7,455 bases of DNA from Nocardioides sp. (GTDB taxonomy: Bacteria > Actinomycetota > Actinomycetes > Propionibacteriales > Nocardioidaceae): positions 1 through 7,455 of the forward strand of contig JAPSKJ010000100.1 in NCBI GenBank assembly GCA_031177735.1, read 5' to 3'. Shown here in pieces: positions 1 through 5,546 of this stretch. A program made the translations under genes and the position numbers. Below the pieces are notes generated by a model that had not been told where the DNA came from, did not search any database, and worked only from the letters and a program-made list of their open reading frames with translations. Each line of letters begins with the position of its first letter. Position 1 is the stretch's first letter.

Positions 1-206
1 TGCTGCTGATCGGCGTCCGGATCGCGATCGCCGGGCGCTGGCACGGGCTCGCCCGCTTCTGGCCGATGGTCGCGGAGAGCTGGTTCCTCGTCGTCATGCC
101 GACGCTGGTCCTGGCCGGCGCAACCGCGGCCACCGTCGTCTCGGCGCTCCACCTGTGCCTGGGCTACGGCGGCCTGGGTCAGATCGTCGCCCGGCGGACC
201 GCCTGA
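1..206 (+). CDS. C-terminal fragment of an unidentified integral membrane protein
   Basis: The reading frame is open from the left edge (first full codon at 3) to a TGA at 204-206, giving 67 residues without a start. The fragment begins with a short hydrophobic stretch (LLIGVRIAIAG), followed by an amphipathic part with R, W and H residues (GRWHGLARFWPM). A strongly hydrophobic segment of about 25 residues comes next (from SWFLVVMPTLVLAG to ALHLCLGY), then a short polar tail ending IVARRTA. This pattern fits a last transmembrane helix with a basic tail; by the positive-inside rule the C-terminus would be cytoplasmic. I recognise no family motif and give no function. The gene converges on eda, with a strong hairpin between them, so it belongs to a separate transcription unit. 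Codon use is as GC-rich as its neighbours, which supports real coding. Confidence 0.6.
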   Translation, partial: LLIGVRIAIAGRWHGLARFWPMVAESWFLVVMPTLVLAGATAATVVSALHLCLGYGGLGQIVARRTA

Positions 207-228
207 GCAGGACACCGTGCCGACCGAC

Positions 229-267
229 ACCGGCTGCCGTCCCGCCACCGGCGGGACGACAGCCGGT
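229..267 (-). terminator. Strong stem-loop terminator after eda, possibly bidirectional
   Basis: Bases 229-246 pair with 250-267 around a 3-nt loop. The outer arm ACCGGCTG (229-236) matches CAGCCGGT (260-267), and the inner arm GTCCCGCC (239-246) matches GGCGGGAC (250-257). Of 18 positions, 17 are Watson-Crick; the exception is 237 opposite 259. In a transcript leaving eda this position is a G-U wobble, so all 18 positions can pair. In a transcript leaving the membrane gene on the + strand it is a C-A mismatch. The last base of the eda stop codon is the first base of the stem. Neither side has a U-tract, which is common for terminators in GC-rich actinobacteria. The position between two converging genes fits a shared terminator. 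It could also protect the 3' end of the mRNA. Confidence 0.82.
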
Positions 268-887
268 CAGTCGCGCAGGGTGGCGGCCTCGGCCGCGAGG
301 CGGGTGACCTCGCCCCAGGCGCCCTCCGCGAGGGCGGAGGCGGGAGTGATCCAGGTGCCGCCGACGCAGCCGACGTTCGCCAGCGCGAGGTACGTCGGCG
401 CGCTCGCCAGTCGGATGCCGCCGGTGGGGCAGAAGCGGGCTGCCGGGGTCACCGTGGTCAGCGAGCTCAGGTAGGCGACACCGCCGGACGCCTCCGCGGG
501 GAAGAACTTCATCTCCGTCTGCCCGGTCTCCAGCACCGCCAGCACCTCGGACACCGTGGCGGTGCCCGGCAGGAAGGGCAGCCCGGTCTCGCGCATCGCC
601 CCCAGCAGGGTCGGCGTCGCGCCCGGTGAGACGAGGAACTGCGCTCCGGCCTTCGCGGCCTGCTCGGCCAGGTCGGGGCTCGTCACGGTGCCGGCGCCGA
701 CCAGGATCTCCGGCACCTCCGCCGCGATCGCGCGGATCGCGTCGAGCGCGACCGGCGTGCGCAGGGTGAGCTCGATGACCGGCAGGCCACCGTCGACCAG
801 CGCCCGAGCGACCGGCACGGCCTGCTCGAGACTGTCGACGACGACGACGGGCACGACCGGGACGCGGTCGAGCAGGGACTCAGACAA
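267..887 (-). CDS. eda: KDPG aldolase (2-dehydro-3-deoxy-6-phosphogluconate aldolase), TTG start
   Basis: This class I aldolase cleaves 2-keto-3-deoxy-6-phosphogluconate to pyruvate and D-glyceraldehyde 3-phosphate, the last step of the Entner-Doudoroff pathway, in the cytosol. From the start chosen here the protein has 206 residues, normal for the family. Visible motifs are ELTLRTP (Glu39, Arg43), VGAGTV (Thr67), LVSPG, LPGTATVSE, KFFPAE with the Schiff-base Lys127, FCPTGGI (phosphate-binding loop) and VGGTW. Glu39, Arg43, Thr67 and Lys127 all sit exactly six residues before E. coli Glu45, Arg49, Thr73 and Lys133, so the catalytic set is complete. The frame extends upstream to a GTG at 935, but those 16 residues are arginine/proline/serine-rich noise lying over the 3' end of edd. 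The TTG at 887 has a good AGGAG sequence 7 nt upstream and overlaps edd by 8 bp, pointing to translational coupling. Some family members also act on 4-hydroxy-2-oxoglutarate; this cannot be judged here. Confidence 0.96.
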   Translation of the reverse strand: MSESLLDRVPVVPVVVVDSLEQAVPVARALVDGGLPVIELTLRTPVALDAIRAIAAEVPEILVGAGTVTSPDLAEQAAKAGAQFLVSPGATPTLLGAMRETGLPFLPGTATVSEVLAVLETGQTEMKFFPAEASGGVAYLSSLTTVTPAARFCPTGGIRLASAPTYLALANVGCVGGTWITPASALAEGAWGEVTRLAAEAATLRD

Positions 888-2775
888 GGGACGACTCCTG
901 GGACGAGGCGGGGACCATCGAGAAGATGCTCGCACCAGTGTCGGCGGAGCCGACCGCCGCCCGGAATGCGGAGAACAGCTCGCGGCCCGTGCCGGCCCAC
1001 TCGGCGCCGATCGGGGCCCGCCCGGTCGAGGGTCGTGCCTCGAGCTCCTCGGCCGGCACGTGCAGGCTCAGCCGCCCGGTGACGGCGTCGACGGTGATGA
1101 CGTCACCGTCGCGCACCCGGGCGAGCGGCCCGCCCAGCGCGGCCTCCGGCGTCACGTGGATGGCCGCCGGCACCTTGCCCGACGCGCCGGACATGCGCCC
1201 GTCGGTGACGATGGCGACGGCGTGACCACGGTCCTGCAGCACCCCGAGGGCCGGGGTCAGCTTGTGCAGCTCCGGCATCCCGTTGGCCGCCGGACCCTGA
1301 TAGCGCACCACCGCCACGAGGTCGCGTCCGTCCAGCGCGCCGGCGGCGAAGGCGGCCAGGAAGTCGGCCTGGTCGTCGAAGACGACCGCTGGCGCGGTGA
1401 CGACCTGGTGCTCCGGCTTGACCGCGGAGGTCTTGATGACGGCGGTGCCGAGCTCACCGTGGAGCACGCGCAGACCGCCGTCGGGGGAGAACGGGTCGTC
1501 GACGGCGCGCAACACGGTGGTGTCGAGCGACGCCTCCGGCCCGTCCTCCCAGACGACGCCGGGCTCGGTCGCGGTGGCACCGAGTCCGCCGTCGGCCAAC
1601 CGTGGCTCCGCGGTGTAGCGCGAGAGCCCCCGCCCCATCACGGTCAGCACGTCTTCGTGGAGCAGTCCGGCCGCCAGCAGCGTCCGCACCAGGAACGCGA
1701 TGCCGCCGGCGGCGTGGAAGTGGTTCACATCGGCCTGGCCGTTGGGGTAGATCCGCGCCAGCAGCGGCACCGCCGTGGACAGCTCGGAGAGGTCGTCCCA
1801 GGTCAGCGCGATGCCCGCGGCGCGGGCGATGGCGACCAGGTGCAGGGTGTGGTTGGTGGAGCCGCCGCTGGCCAGCAGCGCGACGCAGGCGTTGACGATC
1901 GCGCGCTCGTCGACGATCTCGCCGATCGGCAGGTGCTCCTCGCGGGTGATCGCCGTCGCCCGGGCGGCCGCGGCGCGGGTGAGCGCCTCGCGCATCGAGG
2001 TGCCGGGGTTGGCGAAGGACGCGCCGGGCAGGTGCAGCCCGAGCACCTCCATCAGCAGCTGGTTGGAGTTCGCGGTGCCGTAGAAGGTGCACGTCCCCTG
2101 GGAGTGGTACGAGGCAGCCTCGGCCGCGAGCAGCTCCTCGCGGCCCACCTTGCCCTCGGCGTGGAGCTGGCGCACCTTCGCCTTCTCGCCGTTGGGCAGC
2201 CCGCTGGTCATCGGGCCGGCGGGCACGAAGACGGTCGGGAGGTGCCCGAACGACAGTGCGCCGATCAGCAGACCGGGCACGATCTTGTCGCACACGCCGA
2301 GCATGAGCGCGCCGTCGAACATGTCGTGGCTGAGCGCGATCGCGGCCGACATGGCGATCACGTCGCGGCTGAACAGCGAGAGCTGCATCCCGTCGCGGCC
2401 CTGGGTGATGCCGTCGCACATGGCGGGTACGCCGCCGGCGACCTGCGCGATCCCGCCGGCCCGGATCACGGCCTGCTTGAGCACCGGCGGGTAGGTCGCG
2501 TAGGGCGCGTGCGCCGACAGCATGTCGTTGTAGCTGGTGACGATGGCCAGGTTGGGCTTGGCCGCCTGCCGGTCGACGACCTGCAGCTCCCGCTTGGCCT
2601 CGGGCTCGGCGCCCGCGAAGCCGTGCGCGAGGTTGGCGCAGGCCAGGCGCGCCCGGGCCGGGCCGCGGTCGGCGGCGGCGCGCAGCCGCTCGAGGTAGGC
2701 GGCACGCGTGGGCGCGCTGCGCTCGACAAGGCGCTGGGTGACGGCGTCGACGATCGGGTGGAGGGGTGCGTTCAC
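880..2775 (-). CDS. edd: 6-phosphogluconate dehydratase
   Basis: The enzyme dehydrates 6-phospho-D-gluconate to KDPG, the first committed Entner-Doudoroff step. It belongs to the IlvD/Edd family of iron-sulfur dehydratases. The 631-residue product carries both family signatures: CDKIVPGLLIGA (161-172, within VCDKIVPG) and AIVTDGRMSGAS (521-532). Cys120 in AMCDG, Cys162 in CDK and Cys229 in QGTCTFYG are the likely [4Fe-4S] ligands. Edd rather than dihydroxy-acid dehydratase is supported by the long N-terminal region, by SYNDMLSAHAPY (81-92), and by position between zwf and eda. The start is GTG at 2775, in a 4-bp GTGA overlap with the zwf stop; AGGAAG (2791-2786) lies 10 nt upstream. The C-terminus runs past the conserved GASIF stretch with a tail ending SSQESSLV. 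That tail makes the protein somewhat longer than the roughly 600-residue E. coli and Zymomonas enzymes, and it contains the eda ribosome site. The cluster is probably oxygen-sensitive, as known for the family. Confidence 0.97.
   Translation of the reverse strand: MNAPLHPIVDAVTQRLVERSAPTRAAYLERLRAAADRGPARARLACANLAHGFAGAEPEAKRELQVVDRQAAKPNLAIVTSYNDMLSAHAPYATYPPVLKQAVIRAGGIAQVAGGVPAMCDGITQGRDGMQLSLFSRDVIAMSAAIALSHDMFDGALMLGVCDKIVPGLLIGALSFGHLPTVFVPAGPMTSGLPNGEKAKVRQLHAEGKVGREELLAAEAASYHSQGTCTFYGTANSNQLLMEVLGLHLPGASFANPGTSMREALTRAAAARATAITREEHLPIGEIVDERAIVNACVALLASGGSTNHTLHLVAIARAAGIALTWDDLSELSTAVPLLARIYPNGQADVNHFHAAGGIAFLVRTLLAAGLLHEDVLTVMGRGLSRYTAEPRLADGGLGATATEPGVVWEDGPEASLDTTVLRAVDDPFSPDGGLRVLHGELGTAVIKTSAVKPEHQVVTAPAVVFDDQADFLAAFAAGALDGRDLVAVVRYQGPAANGMPELHKLTPALGVLQDRGHAVAIVTDGRMSGASGKVPAAIHVTPEAALGGPLARVRDGDVITVDAVTGRLSLHVPAEELEARPSTGRAPIGAEWAGTGRELFSAFRAAVGSADTGASIFSMVPASSQESSLV
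895..899 (-). promoter_or_regulatory. Ribosome binding site deciding the eda start
   Basis: On the minus strand AGGAG lies at 899-895, followed by a 7-nt spacer and TTG at 887-885. It is the only strong Shine-Dalgarno sequence near the eda N-terminus, and it supports the TTG over the upstream GTG at 935. It lies inside the last codons of edd, so ribosomes finishing edd would arrive at it directly. Confidence 0.75.
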
Positions 2776-4274
2776 GAGAGCTCTGCTTCCTGCCAGGACC
2801 GTCCGTCACGCTCGATCAGCGTGAAGGCGGTGGTGGGGCCGGCGGAGCCGGCGGGGTAGCGCTTGGGCGGCAGCCCGGACTCGGCCCAGTGCTGCAGGAT
2901 CGGCTCGCACCAGGCCCAGGCCGCCTCGACCTCGTCACGGCGCATGAACAGGGTCGGGATGCCGCGGACGACGTCCATGAGCAGCCGCTCGTAGGCGTCG
3001 GGGCTGTGCCGGCCGAAGGCGGTGGCGTAGTTGAGGTCGAGGGAGACCGGCCGCATCCGGTAACCGCCGGGGCCGGGCTCCTTGGCGGTCAGGTGCAGGC
3101 GCATGCCCTCGTCGGGCTGCACCTGGATGTGCAGCCGGTTGGGCTGCGTGACGCCGGTGCGGTGCGGGAAGACGTCGTGCGGGGGCTCCTTGAAGACGAT
3201 GACGATCTCCGAGGAGCGCCGGTCCATCCGCTTGCCGGTGCGCAGGTAGAACGGCACGCCGGCCCACCGCCAGTTCTGCACCTCGGTCTTGAGGGCCACG
3301 AAGGTCTCGGTGAGCGACTCCTCGCGGTCGGCGCTGGCGACCTCCTCGCGGTAGGCCGGCACCGGCTCACCGTCGACGATGCCGGCGGTGTAGCGGCCGC
3401 GGACGATGTCGGTGTCGATCTCCTCGCGGGTCCAGGGCCGCAGGGCCTGGAGCACCTTGAGCTTCTCGTCGCGGACGTCCTCGCGGCCCACCTCGATCGG
3501 CGGCTCCATGGCCACCAGGCACAGCAGCTGGAGCAGGTGGTTCTGCACCATGTCGCGCAGCGCGCCAGCGTGGTCGTAGTAGCCCCCGCGGGTGCCGACG
3601 CCGACCGTCTCGGCGACGGTGATCTGGACGTGGTCGATCCAGTGGCTGTTCCACAGCGGCTCGAGCAGGGTGTTGGCGAACCGGGTGACCAGCAGGTTCT
3701 GGACGCTCTCCTTGCCCAGGTAGTGGTCGATCCGGAAGATCTGGTGCTCCTCGAACACCTCGCCGACCGCGTCGTTGATGGCGCGCGCGGAGGCGAGGTC
3801 GTGGCCGATCGGCTTCTCGAGCACGACGCGGGCGGGGTCGTCGGCCACACCGCCCTCGGCGAGCCGCTGCGAGATCGTGCCGAACAGCGTGGGCGCCACC
3901 GCCATGTAGAAGACGCGGACGGTCTCCTCGAAGGCGGGCCGGTCCTTGAGCAGGCCGTGCACCTGGTGCCAGTCGGCCGGGTCGTTGACGTCGAGGGTCA
4001 GGTGGAAGACCCGCTCGAGGAGTCGCTCCACGGCGCTCGCGTCCTGGCGGTCCGCGGGCACGTGGGTGGCGATGCTGCGGCGTACCTCGGCGCGGAAGCC
4101 GGCGTCGTCGAGGTCCGCGCGGGAGATGCCGATGATCCGGGTGTCGGCGGGCAGGCGGTCCTCGAGCGCGCAGTGGTAGAGCGCGGGCAGGAGCTTGCGC
4201 ATCGAAAGGTCACCGGTGCCGCCGAAGACGACGAAGTCACAGTGGTCCGGGAGAGCCATGTCGGCAGGGGGCAT
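2772..4274 (-). CDS. zwf: Glucose-6-phosphate 1-dehydrogenase
   Basis: The enzyme oxidises glucose 6-phosphate to 6-phosphogluconolactone with NAD(P)+, feeding both the Entner-Doudoroff and pentose phosphate routes. The 500-residue product has normal family length. The N-terminal nucleotide fold shows VVFGGTGDLSMRKLLPALY (15-33), with GGTGDL in place of the more common GASGDL. EKP (153-155) is present, as is the active-site signature RIDHYLGKE (181-189) with Asp183 and His184. His246 in MVQNHLLQ is the predicted general base. Asp183, His184 and His246 are each shifted by six from Leuconostoc Asp177, His178 and His240, so the active site is complete. ATG at 4274 is used here; ATG at 4259 (residue 6) is possible, and neither has a strong ribosome site. 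It is the first gene of the zwf-edd-eda operon and diverges from a ROK regulator. No lactonase (pgl) or 6-phosphogluconate dehydrogenase (gnd) is adjacent. Coenzyme preference cannot be read from the sequence with confidence. Confidence 0.97.
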   Translation of the reverse strand: MPPADMALPDHCDFVVFGGTGDLSMRKLLPALYHCALEDRLPADTRIIGISRADLDDAGFRAEVRRSIATHVPADRQDASAVERLLERVFHLTLDVNDPADWHQVHGLLKDRPAFEETVRVFYMAVAPTLFGTISQRLAEGGVADDPARVVLEKPIGHDLASARAINDAVGEVFEEHQIFRIDHYLGKESVQNLLVTRFANTLLEPLWNSHWIDHVQITVAETVGVGTRGGYYDHAGALRDMVQNHLLQLLCLVAMEPPIEVGREDVRDEKLKVLQALRPWTREEIDTDIVRGRYTAGIVDGEPVPAYREEVASADREESLTETFVALKTEVQNWRWAGVPFYLRTGKRMDRRSSEIVIVFKEPPHDVFPHRTGVTQPNRLHIQVQPDEGMRLHLTAKEPGPGGYRMRPVSLDLNYATAFGRHSPDAYERLLMDVVRGIPTLFMRRDEVEAAWAWCEPILQHWAESGLPPKRYPAGSAGPTTAFTLIERDGRSWQEAELS

Positions 4275-4310
4275 GTCTCAACGGTGGCATGGACTTTGGA
4301 TCGTTACAAG

Positions 4311-4327
4311 CGAATCTTATGCATTCG
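4311..4327. promoter_or_regulatory. Candidate operator: inverted repeat between zwf and the ROK gene
   Basis: CGAAT (4311-4315) and ATTCG (4323-4327) form a perfect 5-bp inverted repeat around CTTATGC. The dyad sits in an AT-rich island (4291-4340, 22 of 50 bases G or C) in an otherwise very GC-rich window. It covers the candidate zwf -10 box and touches the region where the ROK promoter -35 would lie. ROK regulators bind as dimers to short inverted repeats next to their own gene, so this is a reasonable operator candidate. Five-base arms are weak evidence on their own. Confidence 0.4.
4314..4319 (-). promoter_or_regulatory. Candidate -10 box for the zwf-edd-eda operon
   Basis: On the minus strand TAAGAT at 4319-4314 fits the actinobacterial TANNNT pattern. 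A transcript would begin near 4307, leaving a leader of about 33 nt before the zwf ATG. No convincing -35 box is seen at 17-18 bp, and the leader has no strong Shine-Dalgarno sequence. The box lies inside the inverted repeat at 4311-4327, so a bound repressor would block it. Confidence 0.35.
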
Positions 4328-4344
4328 GAGAACAAAAGCCGGGC

Positions 4345-4350
4345 TAGGAT
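4345..4350 (+). promoter_or_regulatory. TAGGAT before the ROK gene: -10 box or ribosome site
   Basis: TAGGAT ends 7 nt before the ATG at 4358. Read as a -10 box it would place the transcript start at the ATG, giving a leaderless mRNA. Read as a ribosome site, AGGA (4346-4349) lies 8 nt before the ATG. Both readings favour the 4358 start over the upstream in-frame ATG at 4289. Sequence alone does not separate them. Confidence 0.45.
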
Positions 4351-4357
4351 CGTCCGT

Positions 4358-5512
4358 ATGCCTGACATGTCGACCGCCGGCGGGCTGCTCGAGCTGGTGC
4401 GCACCGGTCGTGCGACCACGCGCTCAGAGCTCCAACGGCTGACCGGCCTGTCCCGCACCGCCGTCGTCGCGCGGGTGGGTGCGCTCGTCGACGCCGGCCT
4501 GCTCGTGCTCGGCGAGGAGCTCACCTCCACCGGCGGCCGCCCGCCGGGCGCGTTGGTCTTCAACCACGACGCCGGCGTGATGCTGGCCGTCGCGGTCGGG
4601 CGAAGCCGCAGCCAGCTCGCGGTCTTCGACCTGGAGGGGCGCGAGCTCGCCGGCGACACCCGCGACCACGCGGTCGGGGTGCACGCCGACGAGCTGATGC
4701 CGCAGCTGGTCGAGCGGCTGTGCAAGATGCTGGAGGGGATCGAGCCGCCGGTGCTGGGCATCGGCATGAGCCTGCCCGGTGTGGTCGACCCCGAGCGCCG
4801 GGTGAGCATCGACTCCCCGGTGATGGGCGGCTGGGACGGCGTCGAGCTGACGGCGTACTTCCGTGAGTTCACCGACGCCCCGCTCTTCCTCGCCAACGAC
4901 GCCGACGTGCTCGCCCGCTCCGAGCTCTTCGGTGCCGCCGAGCCGCTGCGCGACGCGCTGGTGGTCAAGGCCTCCACCGGCCTCGGGATGGGCGTGATCA
5001 GCGAGGGCCGGATCGTGCACGGCAGCGGTGGCGCAGCCGGCGAGATCGGTCACACCCGCGTCGACTCCGCCGACGACCTGCCCTGTCGCTGCGGGGCGAC
5101 CGGCTGCCTGGAGACCATCGCGGGCGGGTGGGCCCTGGTCAACCAGCTCAACGACTCCGGCGTCGAGACCGGACACGTCCGCGACCTGGTCGCCTCCGCG
5201 CTGACCGGTGACGCGGTGGCCCGCAAGCTGCTGCGCGACTCGGGGCGCCACCTCGGCGAGGTGCTCGCGGTCGCGATCAACCTGCTCAACCCCGAGGCCG
5301 TGGTGATCGGCGGCGACATGGGGCAGGCCTTCGACCTCTACACCGCCGGGGTGCGCGAGACCGTCTACGCGCGCTCCACCGCCCGCGCGACGCGCGACCT
5401 GCGCTTCCTGCCCGCCACGCACGGCGACTCCGCCGGCCTGGTCGGCTGCGCCGCGCTGGCCATCGACCACGTGCTCAGTCCGGCCGCGATCGACGCCCGG
5501 CTCTTCGCCTGA
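4358..5512 (+). CDS. ROK-family transcriptional regulator (winged helix plus sugar-sensing ROK domain)
   Basis: The 384-residue protein joins an N-terminal winged helix-turn-helix (about residues 5-70: LLELVRTGRATTRSELQRLT, then GLSRTAVVARVGALVDAGLL and the wing TGGRPP) to a ROK domain. The ROK part shows GIGMSLPGVVD, the Asn-Asp pair at 180-181 (ANDAD), STGLGMGV, AGEIGH with Glu229 and His232, and the zinc motif CRCGATGCLE (Cys243, Cys245, Cys250). The first phosphate-binding motif, normally DxGGT, reads AVGRS here: Asp is replaced by Ala79 and the second Gly by Arg82, so ATP binding and kinase activity are unlikely. Domain architecture matches NagC/Mlc/XylR-type repressors. Divergent placement beside zwf-edd-eda suggests it controls that operon and itself, perhaps sensing glucose or a phosphorylated sugar; the ligand is not visible. 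An upstream ATG at 4289 would add 23 residues encoded by the AT-rich promoter region and is rejected. Confidence 0.95.
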   Translation: MPDMSTAGGLLELVRTGRATTRSELQRLTGLSRTAVVARVGALVDAGLLVLGEELTSTGGRPPGALVFNHDAGVMLAVAVGRSRSQLAVFDLEGRELAGDTRDHAVGVHADELMPQLVERLCKMLEGIEPPVLGIGMSLPGVVDPERRVSIDSPVMGGWDGVELTAYFREFTDAPLFLANDADVLARSELFGAAEPLRDALVVKASTGLGMGVISEGRIVHGSGGAAGEIGHTRVDSADDLPCRCGATGCLETIAGGWALVNQLNDSGVETGHVRDLVASALTGDAVARKLLRDSGRHLGEVLAVAINLLNPEAVVIGGDMGQAFDLYTAGVRETVYARSTARATRDLRFLPATHGDSAGLVGCAALAIDHVLSPAAIDARLFA

Positions 5513-5546
5513 CCGACCGCCGCGCCCGGAAGCCCGTCGGCGCCGC

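Noticed and set aside
320..336. Perfect 7-bp stem CGCCCTC-CGC-GAGGGCG inside eda
   Set aside because: It encodes normal C-terminal Eda residues (LAEGA). Short GC stems like this are common in GC-rich coding sequence and there is no sign of a regulatory role.
888..935. GTG at 935 as the eda start
   Set aside because: The added 16 residues lie over edd and look like out-of-frame sequence. The TTG at 887 has a far better ribosome site and gives family-length protein.
556..2859. A 767-codon open frame on the + strand antisense to eda and edd
   Set aside because: Its product is low-complexity (G, R, V, H, D-rich) with no motifs, while the opposite strand encodes two intact conserved enzymes. Long antisense frames are expected at this GC content because stop codons are rare.
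4259..4274. ATG at 4259 (residue 6) as the zwf start
   Set aside because: It is possible, but neither start has a clear ribosome site. The longer form was kept because it is not contradicted by anything; the difference is five residues.
4298..4353. Direct repeat GGATCGT at 4298-4304 and 4347-4353
   Set aside because: A single 7-mer pair at non-helical-phase spacing, one copy overlapping the ROK -10 box; compatible with chance.
4289..4357. ATG at 4289 as the ROK gene start
   Set aside because: The 23 extra residues would be encoded by the AT-rich promoter island, with no ribosome site, and would precede the winged helix where the family normally starts.
2766..4442. A 558-codon open frame on the + strand antisense to zwf and running into the ROK gene
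   Set aside because: The product is a shadow of zwf codons, with no recognisable domain and no sensible start. It also overlaps the ROK gene in a different frame.
5522..5543. GCGCC-N12-GGCGC as a terminator between the ROK gene and ald
   Set aside because: A 5-bp stem with a 12-nt loop and no U-tract is too weak to call. The 34-bp gap shows no convincing terminator.
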